A stretch of 64,000 nt of DNA, taken from Lojkania enalia (Eukaryota > Ascomycota > Dothideomycetes > Pleosporales). Shown one piece after another: positions 23,926 to 36,498 of this stretch. The notes beneath the pieces are model-generated. The model ran no database searches, was not told the DNA's origin, and worked only from the letters and a program-made list of their open reading frames with translations. The DNA lies in contig ML986610.1 in the NCBI GenBank assembly GCA_010094045.1, forward strand, positions 1 to 64,000, written 5' to 3'. A program made the translations under genes and the position numbers. Numbering within the stretch: position 1 is the first letter of the stretch; the number at the start of each line of letters is the position of its first letter.

Positions 23926-26131
23926 ATCGTACAGAAGACGTGGATTTGGGAAATGAAAGAAAGTGTAGAAGAGAAAGTTGTGGTTGCCCTCTGAATTGGG
24001 GGGATAAAAGAGGGGATGAGGGATTCCAAAGACAGAGGAAGGCTGCTACCTTTATAGACGGTGTACTGACATGGACTCACACCTTTCCTATCGCTAGCCT
24101 GGTAGGTTGTGCACTATGCGGATTCACTGTGAACCGGCTCCTTGGTCGACTGGTGATAGCAATCCCAATGAAAGATTCATCCACTCAATGCGAAATATAC
24201 CATCTTGGCAGCTCGATGGTGAAAGTCGTGTACATCATTGTTGCTTCCACTTACCTGCTGCTTTGGGTTCCACTCCGGGGTAAGCCTCATGCATGCGTAC
24301 CATATCCGATGCGGATCACAGCATGATGAAACGGCGGGGGCGTTTATCATTGATATTATTCGGGCTAGGGCCCGCCTTATCCTACGCACACATAGATTGG
24401 ACTAGTTTCGCACAAACAAATAATTGGTTATAGGGGTAATTGAAGTAGCAAATATTTCCTCAACTTGTGAATCTTGGTGTGGGCAAATTAAGGATTTGGT
24501 TTCGTGTGTAAGTTAGCTGAAACAAACTGGAAATCAAGACGGCCATTGGTGAGCCTACAGATGAAGGAGTTAAGCCCCAAGAGTAGCCCGGTAATGTGAA
24601 ATCCTAGTGGGGCTGGAGGCCAAAACCGAGATCATGATGCCGCTAGATCGAAGCTCATGCGGCCACTCAAGCTTCAGAGGCACAAGGACAAGCATTTCAA
24701 CCCTTGCTTGGCAGCGGCAAGACTTGCGGTCAAATAGCCACACCCGCTCGCAGGTGCACCGCTAGTTCTAGGCAAGCCGATCTTGAGATTGATTTTGGCA
24801 TGTATTCGGCAGTTGAGATTAACCAGCAGAGACATCTAGCGTATAGACCTGGGCATGCGTGCATGTTCCTGTGGCCTTGGGCCGAAGCAAGTATTGGCAG
24901 CATCATTAACACACAATGATTTTGCGTGTAAGCTGGCTAGCACGTAAGACAGTTACTAGAGAGCGCGTTTGTCCGTCGGATCGGGATGTGCGGCGCGTGC
25001 CTTTGTGGCAACACTCCTAATGCCTCGGCCAATTGCCAGGTATGTCATTGATTGAGTGGGAGACGGGTGACTAGACATGCCGATCCTATATTAATGCTGG
25101 GTATCGAAGTGACGAGGAGACATGGGGAGCGTGGAAAGGCAATGGACTGGGGTGTTGATAGCGGTTGTAGTTGAGTAAAGGTTGCTATTGACCCCACGTC
25201 CAAGGACTCCGAGAAGCTAGATTACATTAGTAAGCGCTAACTCCAGGAAGTCGAAATTGTCAGCTTCTGGTCCGTCCAATAAGCTGTACAAAGCCGTCTT
25301 TCAGCGAAAGCCATATTCAAACACAAGCCATCCATAGTTATTGCAAGACATCGCGCTCTGAGGGTGCGGCGTAGCGTTGTTTGACCTGCCCGTTGCGGAC
25401 AACAATGCCCCCCTAATGTCGATCGCCGCCACCATTATGCGGAGGCCGCCTGCTATCCCTGATATCCGATTGAACTGGAGGGTATCAAGCACTTTCCAGA
25501 AGATATCAAGCTCTGGAACGAGAGTGTCTTGTGATGCGAGGACGCCTCGAAGATGCTTGGTACTTGGTTGAATGCTTCATGCACATGGCCGGGCGGGAAG
25601 ATGCATGAGAACGTGCAGGTTCAACACTCGCACTCGAACGCTTTGCAGATCACAACCAGGGTGCATTATCCGGAATCTTGTACCAATCCGCATACCAACG
25701 GGCAATAGAGACAATCCCGTTGTCACTCTTCCTTGCGGAATCTCCGGGGTGCGCCACAGGTCCTCTGTTTCGTTCGTTGGCTCTAGTCTCCACCTAGGAG
25801 AATGCCTGGACGCAGGAACACACGCATCACAATTCCACCAATAGCTTCCGACAATCAAGACAGCGTACGTTGCTTGCTGGTGACCAGACGGGGCGAGCCT
25901 ACGCTTTGTTGGCATACATAGTGTCATCTAGCCAACAGGATCGAGGAGCTGTTTCGGCACGAACGTACAGGTGCAACACGGAACAGAGCAGCATAGCACG
26001 GTCCAGCATTAGGAGCTTGTAGAGGGATCTACCCGTGTGTGAAGTATCGCTAGTATAATCGCAAAATAGGAGGCCGTTCCCTCAGCACCCAAGATCTTGA
26101 GCCTCGGCACTGAGCGACGAGTGTTGAATAC
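23926..26131. other. Protease promoter region and unassigned sequence
   Basis: The first several hundred bases should be the protease promoter. From about 25480 to 25790 the plus strand reads as protein-like sequence in one frame, in two open runs of roughly 45 and 60 codons separated by a TGA, with no ATG or splice layout I can defend. It may be part of an unrecognised or decaying gene together with the frame at 26132-26383. No repeats or RNA genes seen. Confidence 0.35.
24051..24056 (-). promoter_or_regulatory. Putative TATA box of the aspartic protease gene
   Basis: TATAAA on the minus strand, about 126 bp before the protease ATG, in a region otherwise rich in pyrimidines on the coding strand. 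The position fits a TATA element of a regulated secreted-enzyme gene; not tested. Confidence 0.4.
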
Positions 26132-26383
26132 GTGTATAAGCCATTGATGTTGGACCCATATCCGTGCCCCGGAAACCCCGAGTCACGGTTTTCACCGCAG
26201 ATGGACGAAGAGGTCAAAGCGCACTGGTACCTGCGCTTTCAGGAACGCGTACCTGAAGTACTTGCATTGATTCAAATCTACCCGGCGAAGGCCGACAATT
26301 ACTATCTTGATTACGTTCAAGAAAACCCCATTATCGCCTACGATCGACCTGCCTTCCTTAGACTAGAATACACATCAACTTAG
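26132..26383 (+). CDS. Doubtful small ORF, hypothetical protein
   Basis: An 83-codon frame from ATG to TAG, with balanced composition and a mixed charged/aromatic sequence (for example AHWYLRFQERVPEVL). It ends only 21 bp before the 3' end of the oppositely oriented Dbp6 gene. I recognise no domain, signal peptide or membrane segment. It could be the last exon of a longer gene reaching back to about 25.4 kb, a decayed gene end, or chance. Confidence 0.25.
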   Translation: MYKPLMLDPYPCPGNPESRFSPQMDEEVKAHWYLRFQERVPEVLALIQIYPAKADNYYLDYVQENPIIAYDRPAFLRLEYTST

Positions 26384-26404
26384 GGTATCTCAGCTCGTAT
26401 GCGT

Positions 26405-28694
26405 TTATTCAACAGCTCCAGCAGTACCTTCTACAGCGCCTCGCAGTTCGCGCAAAGCTTCTTCATACGTCACCTTTGTACCCTCGGTGACGGACTTAGC
26501 ATTCAACTCAACTCTTTTAACCTTCTTGCCACCCCTTTTCACAGTGCTGCCCTTCGCTATCTGATTCCAAAACCAGCCGGCCTCGGTTTTAGTGAATAGT
26601 GTCCAGGCTTGACCTTCCTTTCCAGCTCTGGCGGTGCGTCCAACACGGTGTACGTAGCTGGTGATACTGGGCGCCATGTCGTAGTTGATGACATGTGTGA
26701 GATCTGGGATATCTAATCCTCTGGATGCTAGGTCTGAGGCAATAAGAATCTTGAACTTGCCACCGCTGAAGGACCCGAGAAGCTTCTTTGACTTTTGAGA
26801 CGTGGAGGAGCGGGTTAACGTCTTCACCAGAGCCCTTAAGGGCGGATGGAGAAGAGAGAGAAGATGTGCTAATCGAGAAGCGTTCTCGTTGCTCTTTGCG
26901 AATATCAACACGCGGCCTTTTCCTACAAACGATTGCTGTCCCTCGCCGGGCCTAGACTCGGAGTTAGAATGGCCAGAAGTCGATGAATCTGGACTAGAGT
27001 CATTGGATGATTCGCCTTGGTTTGAAGATTTTGCTGTCTTCAAAGTATCTTGATTATGTGCGTCTATATTATGAAGGAGGATACGTAGAAGATACAATGG
27101 TTTGTCGGAACCATTGCCCACAGATACTGCATACTCGTCAAGAGTAGAAGGTAGTTCATACGCATCGCCCTCAATTGCTGATGGTAGCTGTTCATCTTTC
27201 TCATCTTCAACAATAACTAGTCTCGGTCTCTTGAATCTCAGGCTCCTAAGTTTCGTCAAGTCTTTCTGCATCGTAGCGCTCAACACAATTTTCCTTACTT
27301 CATGGTGTGCCGGTGTGCGGACGGACCAGACATTATCTGCTCTTCGCTTCCGGAGTCGCTCTTGGGCATTCATAAAATCAGCGGGAGTTTCACCGTGAAG
27401 TGCGTCCATTAAGACATTCGCCCATCCCTGGAAGTCTTGATTTAACAATTGATCTGCCTCGTCAACCACGAGCCATTTCACGTCTCGGAGTAGAAAGCCA
27501 GTTGTAGAATCGATATGCTCCACAAGACGTCCAGGCGTACAAATGAGAATGTCTACCCCAGATTCATACTCTGGGACATGGTCGACAGGCATGTTCATAA
27601 GATCGTCGAAGATACCGCCCTGTTCGATAAAACCGGATTGTAGTTGTTCAAACGCCTTCTCATGCAGCTTTTTTGTCCGTCTCTGGTCATATTGCGGCCG
27701 TACTTTGACAAGCAACTTTTGCTCAGTCGCGAGTGGAACACTACCAACAGCGGTTCCCACCTTCAGTTTGGTTCCAGTGCAAAGACCTTCAGCTACCTTC
27801 AGCGCTTGATCCACTAATTGTCTAGTGGGTACCACGATTATAGCTGACAATGTACTAACGACATGATCCTTCAGTGCCTCGACTATTGGTAACAGATATG
27901 CAAGCGTTTTACCGGACCCTGTTCTAGCGGACACACATATATCACCCAGATGCTGTTCGAATCCAGGATGTAGCATAGGCAGCAGTACAGACTGCACAGC
28001 CAAAGCGTCCTTATGACCTTGTTTTTCCAATTTTTTCACAAATGTCGAATGAACGCCCAAAGCGGCGAACGATACAGTTTTTGTCGCATTAACAGTAATC
28101 GGTTTCGCAAGCCATGGCGGTAGCGTTGAAAAGGTGGGTTCGAAGGGTGCTACAGGAACAGGGTCGGGCTGAGGAAGCGGCACTAAGTCTACCCATCATT
28201 AGCGAATGTGTGCAAGTTCTGCAGTGATGAGATTTACCATGGAGCTCTTTCGTAGGCGCCTCTCCCCGCTGCGGTAGCTCCTGCTCATCCTTTGCTTTGT
28301 TCCGTGCAGCTTCTCCTAGCTTAAATACCTTTTCAAACTTCGAGAGTATTGTCTTGTGCTTCTTAGGAGTTGTTTTATCCTCTTCATTGCTCTGGCCATG
28401 GATTTGAGCGTCCCGCTTCCGTTTCTTAGATTCCTTTCTGGATGCTTGAGTGCTAATCGATGTGTCCGTTACTATAGATGTTGAAGCATCCTGAATTGGC
28501 TGCTCTACTAAGGGTAGCTCCTCAATTGCCCTCTTCTCCAACTTTTTGGATTCCTCCGACTTCTGCTCCGACTCTCGAGGCAATAATTCTGCAGGCGGTT
28601 TCGTGTCACGGCCGGAAGAGATTGCTGGTTCTGGCGGCAATCGCGACTTGGTTGCGGGCTTCGGAGGCACCCATCGCTCGTAGAGCGCCGGCAT
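26405..28694 (-). CDS. DBP6: DEAD-box ATP-dependent RNA helicase Dbp6 (DDX51)
   Basis: Two minus-strand exons, 28694-28238 and 28188-26405, give 746 residues. The N-terminal ~150 residues are basic and Lys/Glu-rich. The helicase core carries ARTGSGKT (Walker A Lys about residue 246), VVPTRQL (Ia), CTPGRL (Ib), VDEAD (residues 395-398), LSATM (III), and in the second RecA domain DLASRGLDI and HRVGRTARAG (VI). The early segment around LPPWLAKPI, the long insert between motifs Ia and Ib, and the order of motifs match Dbp6/DDX51, which acts in early assembly of the 60S ribosomal subunit in the nucleolus. A Ser/Gly-rich insert lies before the second RecA domain. The 49-nt intron has a GTAAAT donor and GCTAATG branch. 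Its promoter is shared with the divergent GPI3 gene. Confidence 0.93.
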
Positions 28695-28907
28695 CTTGGA
28701 CGTGGGGAGTGTAGTAGAGGAAATCGTAGCTATGGTGGAGGAAATTCTAAAAATGCCAAGATTTCGCGGAGCTAGAAAACACCGATCCCATGACGCGCAT
28801 GTTCACTTTCTCGTGCTTCGCTTGACCGTGGTGATTGCTCCTATTCATTTTGATATGTATTCCTCTTTTGTGTGCCTTCGAGGAGGTCATCCTCTGCTGT
28901 CCACAAG
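28695..28907. promoter_or_regulatory. Compact bidirectional promoter, DBP6 / GPI3
   Basis: Only 213 bp separate the ATG codons of two divergent genes, the ribosome-assembly helicase and the GPI-anchor glycosyltransferase. Both 5' leaders and core promoters must fit here. No TATA box is apparent. Confidence 0.6.
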
Positions 28908-30639
28908 ATGCCGTACAATATCGCCATGGTCAGCGACTTTTTCTTTCCACAACCAGGAGGAGTGGAAAGCCACATCTACCAACTCTCGTCCGTATGTTCC
29001 CATTTCCTCAGGTACTGTAGTATATCAAGTACGGGTTTCGGCGACAATCGCTCGAGTCATTTCCAGCTGAAGCGGAAATTCAGCCTCGAAGGACTGCTCG
29101 CTTTGTGAAGGGGTCCAGTTGACATGACCGTACTTTGCTCACTACTTTGACAGAAACTCATAGATCGTGGTCACAAAGTCATAATCATAACCCACGCCTA
29201 CGCAGGTCGTACAGGAGTCCGATACCTTACCAACGGCCTCAAAGTCTACCACGTCCCATTTTTCGTTATCTACCGCGAAACGACGTTTCCGACCGTGTTC
29301 TCCTTCTTCCCCATCTTCCGAAATATCGTAATTAGGGAACGAATCGAGATTGTGCATGGCCACGGAAGCCTTAGTAGCTTCTGCATCGAAGCCATATTGC
29401 ATGCTCGGACAATGGGACTGAGGGCTGTCTTTACCGACCATAGTCTATTTGGGTTTGCAGATGCGGGGAGTATACTTACGAACAAGCTGCTTAAGTTTGC
29501 TTTGAGTGACGTGGATCACGTAATTTGCGTTAGCCACACTTGGTATGAGGTCTCTATTGAGGATCAGGAATGTGTATACTCAGCTAACTCGGCACAGCAA
29601 AGAGAACACGGTCCTGAGAGCATCCCTAGACCCTTTAATGGTCTCCGTTATTCCCAATGCTGTAGTTGCAGAGAACTTCCGTCCGCTATCCTACTCTTCA
29701 CATCGCAGTGCTCCCGGTCCCCCACCGCGAATTAGCCCTCAAGATACGATTACGGTCGTAGTGATATCGCGTCTCTTCTATAACAAAGGCACAGATCTCC
29801 TCATCGCCGCGATTCCACGCATTCTCGCATCCCACCCAAACGTATGCTTTATCATTGCTGGAAGTGGGCCGAAAGCTATCGACCTCGAACAAATGATCGA
29901 GCGCAATGTTCTTCAGGATAGGGTCGAGATGCTTGGTCCTGTTCGTCATGAAGAGGTTCGCGATGTCATGGTGCGAGGTCATATATATCTTCATCCATCT
30001 CTTACCGAAGCGTTTGGCACTGTTATTGTCGAAGCAGCATCCTGTGGGTTATATGTCGTATGTACTCGAGTAGGTGGGATTCCAGAGGTTCTCCCTACTC
30101 ACATGACCGAATTCGCAAAGCCAGAGGAAGATGATATTGTTGAGGCGACAGGTCGCGCCATTCGCGCACTTAGAGCGGGAAAGGTCAGAACAGAGCTATT
30201 TCACAACCAAGTCAAGCAAATGTATTCATGGACAGATGTTGCACAACGGACTGAAAGAGTGTATGACGGAATCATGGGAGAGCTGAGCCATGATCAGTTT
30301 TACCAAGGTGTTGGAGTCAGTGGCGCATGGAGCGCCACCCGAGGCCGCGCCGGTATGCAAAGTTTTGCCTTGATCGAAAGACTTAAGAGATATTATGGGT
30401 GCGGCATTTGGGCCGGCAAGTTATTTTGCCTTTGCGTTATCGTAGATTATCTCCTCTACGTCTGTTTAGAAATGTTTGCGCCGAGGTCACGAATAGATAT
30501 CTGTAGGAACTGGCCTACGAAAGACATAAGGGATGGGAAAGAGAAAGACCCAGGCCTCCCCAAAGACGATAGTGGGATAAATAGGAAAAGAAGCACAAGG
30601 CACAGAAGAGAGAAAAGAGACGAACGCGAGGAGAGTTGA
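28908..30639 (+). CDS. GPI3: PI N-acetylglucosaminyltransferase catalytic subunit (Gpi3/PIG-A)
   Basis: Three exons, 28908-28991, 29154-29542 and 29598-30639, give 504 residues. It starts with the family's [18 protein letters not shown], then the PIG-A block around [20 protein letters not shown] and HGHGSLSSF, and at the exon 2/3 join [14 protein letters not shown]. The second GT-B domain carries [12 protein letters not shown] and the [12 protein letters not shown] donor-binding E-x7-E motif. A hydrophobic helix near the C-terminus (around [20 protein letters not shown]) anchors it in the ER membrane with the active site cytosolic. The enzyme (GT4) adds GlcNAc from UDP-GlcNAc to phosphatidylinositol, the first step of GPI-anchor synthesis. 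The C-terminal ~45 residues are highly charged and longer than usual. Introns are 162 and 55 nt. Confidence 0.94.
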
Positions 30640-30860
30640 TAGTCACTATCATGATCACGATTAGTACCAAGAACCGCTTTCTTATTAAAATATGTTTAAA
30701 TATTACGATTCCCATGCATACTTTAAGGGATCGCGGAGAAGATAATAGTATCTACAGACCCACTGGGTCCTCAAGAGAGATGCAAAACTAGAGAATTCCT
30801 TCAACGCCGACCAATGCTCTGTACAAGGATACACCAACTATTCGATCAATCTTGTTCGAC
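30640..30860. terminator. Convergent 3' region, GPI3 / DUF3455-type gene
   Basis: A 221-bp A+T-rich gap between two converging stop codons; both transcripts must end here or overlap. No other feature seen. Confidence 0.4.
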
Positions 30861-31629
30861 TTATTTCCAGAACCAGTATGTGGCTACATACTGAATGGTG
30901 AACTCGCTACCCATACCCTCGCACGTCTTAGGCGCAACACCACCCGCAGTATCCAATCGATAGATCTCCTTGTAATCGCCGTCTTTGCCAATAAGCTTCA
31001 ACCACGGCACACTTCCAAGACCATTTGGACCCTCTGAAGCGGTGGCCGGTGCAGTGGAGTTGGCCACCAACTTGGCATTTACAGTTCCATACTTGTGCAA
31101 ATCGGTATCCAAGCTGAAGAAGGGCGCTTTATCAACGTTGAATTCGTGGTGACCGGATTGCATCTGAGTGGCGATTTCCGAAGTTGGGACCGGGTATTTA
31201 AGAGCGTATTTTGTGAGGTCCGAAAGGATGACGGGGGCCCGGACCGTGCTGCAGGTTGCGTTGAAAAGGGTTGCCATTGCGCCGTTGGCAACAGGTTTGG
31301 CGTCTGCGGAGGCGCAGGTGTAGTTCTGGGTTCCACGGCCGATGGCTACGTGAGCGAGGGTGAGGCCTGCGGCTGGGGGAGGGAGGGGCGTGGGCGCTAT
31401 ATGACTGTCAATGAAATGTTTTGCAGCGAGTGGAAAAGGAGATCTTACCAGTTGGCATAACTGCGAGAGAAAGATCACAAACGCCGTCTTCGACGGTCTT
31501 GATGATGTCTTCTGAGACGCCCCTTCTAGCGATCAAGTTTGCCAATGATCCAACAGTCTTTGTAGGAGCGGCGAACAGCGTGGCGGGCGCAAGGGCCAGG
31601 ATGAGGGTGAATGTGTTTGTGAAGATCAT
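30861..31629 (-). CDS. Secreted DUF3455-type protein
   Basis: Two minus-strand exons, 31629-31449 and 31396-30861, give 238 residues. A signal peptide (hydrophobic to about residue 21, cleavage near FAA-PT) precedes the mature chain. The body has the features of the DUF3455 family (often mislabelled malate dehydrogenase in fungi): ATLFNATC, a GHHEF block, SVPWLKL, then DTAGGVAPKTCEG and a final aromatic YVATYWFW. Function unknown; the family is secreted and widespread in fungi. The 52-nt intron (GTAAGA donor) must use the AG at 31397-31398, since the AG eight bases earlier would lead to an in-frame stop. A TATA-like TATAAT lies about 40 bp upstream of the ATG. Confidence 0.85.
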
Positions 31630-34121
31630 ATTGGCTGATTGATATGTTCGTGTGGTGTCGAGACGATATTATATCCTTCTCAGAAGCTTCCGTGGGCTCG
31701 GACGCGAGACAAAATGGAATCCTCGAAAATACGTCGGATTGGTTTCGGTGTTTTTATATATCGTAAGGAAAAGCGAAGACGAGACGGGACAAGAGTAGTA
31801 GTATGTGGCTAGGAAACAAGAGATCCAGATCTCTCTCAAGGAAACAGAATATGAAACCCCAGAAAGAGAAGAAAAGGAACTTTGAACTCGAATCTGCTCT
31901 GATTGTATTGAAGTGATGGGTCCATTCTGAGCGTGCTTGGAGCCTCCATATATACAGGTCTCATTGTACGCGTCCACGACAGAAGGAGCACCGTCTTGGT
32001 GGGCGCTACTATGTTGTTGCAAAAATAGCAGAATCGGCAATGATTGGTCGCTTGCCATCGACGGAGATCTGTGCGTTAGCCGCTTGGGACCGCTAATTTG
32101 ACCTGACTACCATATGCGGTTTGGGGGACGGGAAGAGCTCGGGAGGGGAGCGCCAGCGATAATACCGATTGAGTTATTTTGGGGTCTTTATTTGGGCGCC
32201 GGGTTAATTTGCATGACAGGGGAGGAGATTGGGAGATGAGATTTGGGTGACTGGGGGGTCAAGGCGGTAAGGTGCCGATTGAGCAGCTTGCTGGGTAGAT
32301 GCGACGTTGCGCAAGATTAGATCGAGGGAATGATTTACGATGAGGTGAGGTGAGCCTTGGAAGCGAGTAGGGATGTGCAGATGGGATCTGGGGGGTTTTG
32401 TTGCGGGACTTTGGTTGCGGGTGTCAGTCAGGTTGGAGATTCGTAAACACATCTTCTCACTTAGTTGTTTCTCACTTTCCTTTCCTCTCACATCAGAATT
32501 CACATGCGCCCAGGACCATCTGCCGGTTTCCCAAGGACGCCTAGATAGTGGAGAGGTACATAGCATTTCGATATCGATACGCCGTCGAGCAAATTCAACC
32601 ACCGCCAACAGTTGCTACTCCACGCACCCACAGAGCCGCCCGTGCAACCCGCTTAATCAAGAAAGCCCGCTAATTTCCCAGGACGGGTAGTATCCGCCGC
32701 CGACGACATATATTAGCCCAAATATATCCCTATGCAGGCCCGGAATTGACGGCTAATATCCGGCTTCATGCTGTAGGGACCAGCGGCCAATGAAGGAGAG
32801 ATGTAAGCGCTGGCGACCCGCTATTGGACCACGACCTTGAGGTCGACGTTGAACGGAAGGGGATGGCTGGCCTGGTGGTTTCGAAGAGCGGAGTGGCGAG
32901 CAAGGAGTGCGGAACGGACGTTGCGTGTGGGTCCGGGGTTGTTTGGGTGGGTGCTTGGTGGGGTTGGCAAAGGAGGATGGGTGGTTGAGAGGGGAGCTTG
33001 CTGAAAGGCGCGCGACTTTGTGCAGATGCGGTACCGAACGTATGGGTGTCGATCTCTTGGTATCCTTGTGTAGAGAACCGATTTTCATTGGCACGATATC
33101 TATGCGCTCGACGACAGCTTGTTGTACAGGCAGCTGTCGACGTTGTCACTGTGTTGCACCCCAGGTCCACCGGAGAACAGCAACCCGTTCTTCCAATTGA
33201 CGAACTGAGAAAGATGGAGTGTAACTTTAGAACCCTCATTGCAGTCATCCTACTTCCCCGCTGTCATTCGGGGTCCCGTCAGGCTCGCTAAAGTCTGTCG
33301 TGAGCTTTTAGTCCTTATCCACTTTCATGATCATCATGCAAGCCACAATTCTATCTCAAATACACACTCCTTAGGCTTTTGCCAACAAAATCTCTGCAGA
33401 ATACGCAAAGTCTAGAGTAGTCCCGCAAGATAAGCATCCTTCATTCCATCACATCATCTTATGAGGCTACAAGTTTAGCAAGGCTGACTACACCGCACGA
33501 GTCGCTTGAGGATTAGATCAAGAATAGTTTTGAAGGATCCGCTTATGAGTAGAGATAGAAACGGGTACTATGGGGTAATCAGCATGATTCGGAAAAAGTC
33601 GTAAGCGACAATGTTGCTTTAAGCGGTTGATGTTTCCCCTCGAGGTCGCAGGGACGGCCGTGCCAGCAGCGCCTTGCGGTCGCATACAAGGTCATCACAG
33701 GCGGAGAGTGAGACAATACGTTTTCAGTCCCGCTTGTCAACCTCTCTTTTTTTTTTTTTTTTTTTTGAACCTGCCGCGCGTGACTCTGAAGAGGCGTACC
33801 TAGTTAGATGTTCTGACCATGTAACCTAAATCTCCCACTGCGATACGCTCGGCACCCGGCACTGAAGGACATGCAAACTTAGAATTGAGAGCATGACAAA
33901 AATGATATCGTCAATAATATGCCTTCCCAATAGCAATAGTCAAGATGCAGATGGATTAACTTACGAAGCGCCCACGGCATAGCCAAGTGCGCTCGTCCTC
34001 ATTCTATAGGATTCCTATCCACAAACCAAAATATCATATCGACACAAAATCGCTAATATACCCTTGCTTCCCCAAGGAAGAATAATAAAAAATAAATAAA
34101 TAAGATATCGCTTCTCGGCAC
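31630..34121. other. Intergenic: DUF3455 promoter and COY1 3' flank
   Basis: 2.5 kb between two minus-strand genes. Overlapping frames between 32204 and 33291 lie on both strands, have G/C-rich or Pro/Ser-rich translations and no recognisable domain. A long T homopolymer lies near 33748-33766 and short A+T microsatellite sequence near 34085-34103. No gene or RNA supported. Confidence 0.45.
33748..33766. repeat. Poly(T) tract
   Basis: A homopolymeric T run of roughly 19-20 bases in intergenic DNA, between the promoter of the DUF3455-type gene and the 3' end of COY1. Length is prone to sequencing error. It could be a poly(A)-type relic or a nucleosome-depleting tract. Confidence 0.7.
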
Positions 34122-36498
34122 TCAGCCACCTTCCTGGAAGCCTTCCTTTTGCCACTCAACCTGATCAGCACCTCCAGCCGCCATTGGCCCACCTGGAGCC
34201 GCCGCCGCCGCAGCAGCCATTGCCGCCCTATGGCCTTCAATGTCCGCCGTTGCATACGAATACAGCAGTAAGAACACCATTAAATGCAGACCCATGCAAT
34301 ATACGGCGAATAGATTTCTACTAGTCCTTGTCGCGAGGACAAGCCGCGTAACTCGGAATACCATGCGCTCGAAGACACTCATGCGTTTGAGAGCGCGTGC
34401 TGATTCGCGACCTCGGAAGGCGGCAAAGGGAGAGATAGAGGACTCGTAGGCGGAGCGGTAACGGTCGGAGGTGTCGTTAGAGACGTGAACGTTAGAAGGA
34501 TTTGGGTTGTGCGAGTACGAGGATGCGGAGGCCGCTGGGCCTCTATTGTATGTCGAAACGTAGCGCGTCTTTTCGTACAGGTTGAGGTTGTCCTTTTGAA
34601 GTGACTGGATCTCTGAACGCAGAGAAGATATAGTCTGATAGGACTTTTGAAGCTCTGATTCGAGTTCGGAGTTTCTCTTCTTGAAGCGGTCTCGCTGCGC
34701 AGTCACCATTGGCAGAATACCGGATCCTCCTCCTACTGGTTCACCTGCGCGCAACGCCGACATGGAGATTTGGGGTGAGTGAGTAGAGTCGAACCCCGAA
34801 ATAATAGACGAGGTAGGTGAAGATCTTCCGCGTCGTCCGCCTGCGAAGGAGGATTGGGGGTACCGCGAGGTATACGTCCCGGCTACTGACATGGCCGATG
34901 GGTCGAAAGCGTTGGATGCCTCCTGCTGCACCTTTTCAAGGTCTGCTTCTAGAGTTTCGTTTAAATTCCTCGATTTTTCAAGCTCCATATTGGTATTGGA
35001 AAGTTCATCTTGTAGGGCTTCCAATCGACTCTGAAGGTCTTGATGAGACACCCGTAAAACGGTCAGCTCATTGCTCAATTTTTTGTTTCGTGCCAAAAGG
35101 AGTTGCTCGAGTGTTTCGCTCTTGCCTTTGCCCGAAGGTCTATTCTGCGAGAGGGCAATTTCCGTCGCCTCATCATCTTCATCTCCGGTTGCAAATTCAA
35201 TTGACTAGATTAGATTAGAATTTATTCATTAATGAATACCAGTACACCCACTTTTAGAACCTCAAGCTCCTGCTTGACATTATCATAATCGCTCCATTTC
35301 TGCACCTTTTCATGAAGAGCCTTCTTTTCACCCTTGAGGTTGTTGATCTCGCGCTCTAGACCTCGGGCCTCCGTCTCGAGACGTCTCCGCTCTGATTCCT
35401 TCTCGAATCGTGCTGTCTCTAATTTCCGGAGCAGAGAGGAATTCTCGGATTGCAATCGAAGGAACGCAGGGTCATCTTCCACAGGAACTTGCTGGGTAGC
35501 TTGTGCCGACGCAGACTGGGCCAATTCTAGGCGCAACTGTTCATTTCGTGCCTCAACCTCGGCCAGGCGATGGCTTGTCCTCTCTAATTCTGAGCTCACA
35601 ATTTCTAACTCTGCAGCGGTCGCTCCTCGGCCAACATCTCCTTCAGCTTCCTCTCCCTTACCAAGTCTCTGGGATACTTCATAGCTAGCCTTGAGCTCCT
35701 TGAGTAACCGCTCCTGGCTCTCGACCTTCTCCTCGAAGTTCTTCTCTTTGGCTTCCCAATTATCTTGCTTCTCGCTCAGAACTGCAGTCCATGATTCCTC
35801 AACCTCCTTGATCTTGGCGTCGCGTGAGTCTTCGAGTGCTTTGCGGGCTGTTCGTTCCTCCTCTAGCTTCTTCTCTGTCGCTTCCAATTGAGAGGTGAGA
35901 CTCTCAACAGTATTTTGAAGGTGTTGATTTTCCGATGAGAGTTTTGGCACAGTCTCTTCGGCGGTTACTAGGGAGTCTATAGAGGCTTCGAGGAGCGGGT
36001 ATGGATCGGGGGCATCAGAGAGCGGGGAATAGAGCTGGAAGAAGGCAGCCTGAACGGTCTTAGATTGGTTTGAAATGAGATCAATGAAGCTCTGGTAGGC
36101 TGTCATAACAATTAGTGCATTATTCCGTCGTTCTGTCAACCTACGAGCGTACACTTCAAAAGGCCTTTAATGTCGTTGAGCTTGCTTGCATCGTCCAGTC
36201 GCCGGAAGTCCTTGGTCTTCTGGGCCAAGTCTTTACGCTGCGTCAGGGTATCTCTCTGGTGTGCAACGAGGTCCGAGGCGACAGTATCGAGCTGCGGAAT
36301 GAGCGATGTCAGGTCAATGTCTACGTCTCCATGTCAGCCAGGACTAAGCGACAGCGGTTAGTGGGCCGTCATACTCCTCCATGCTCCTATAGCGGCCTGG
36401 AACTTGTTCTCCTCGGCCGCTCTAGGCGCTCCGGCTTGCTCCTCCTCCCGTGGCGCGTCCAGCGAAGTCCTATCCTCAAAGTCTACTCCTCCCTCCAT
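34122..36498 (-). CDS. COY1: Golgi coiled-coil membrane protein Coy1/CASP
   Basis: Four minus-strand exons, 36498-36375, 36320-36153, 36099-35252 and 35204-34122, give 740 residues. The N-terminus carries the CASP signature across two splice joins (FQAAIGAWRNIDLTSLIPQLD, then LKSYQSFIDLISNQSK). A coiled coil of several hundred residues with long Glu/Lys/Leu runs follows, then the CASP C-terminal domain (DRFKKRNSELE, then a conserved YE-rich segment and RMVFRVTRL) and one transmembrane helix around FAVYCMGLHLMVFLLLYSYA. The tail is Ala-rich. Coy1/CASP is a tail-anchored golgin of early Golgi membranes that tethers vesicles and interacts with SNAREs. The introns are 54, 53 and 47 nt. The gene is divergent from the Vps3-like gene 330 bp away. 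Confidence 0.93.
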
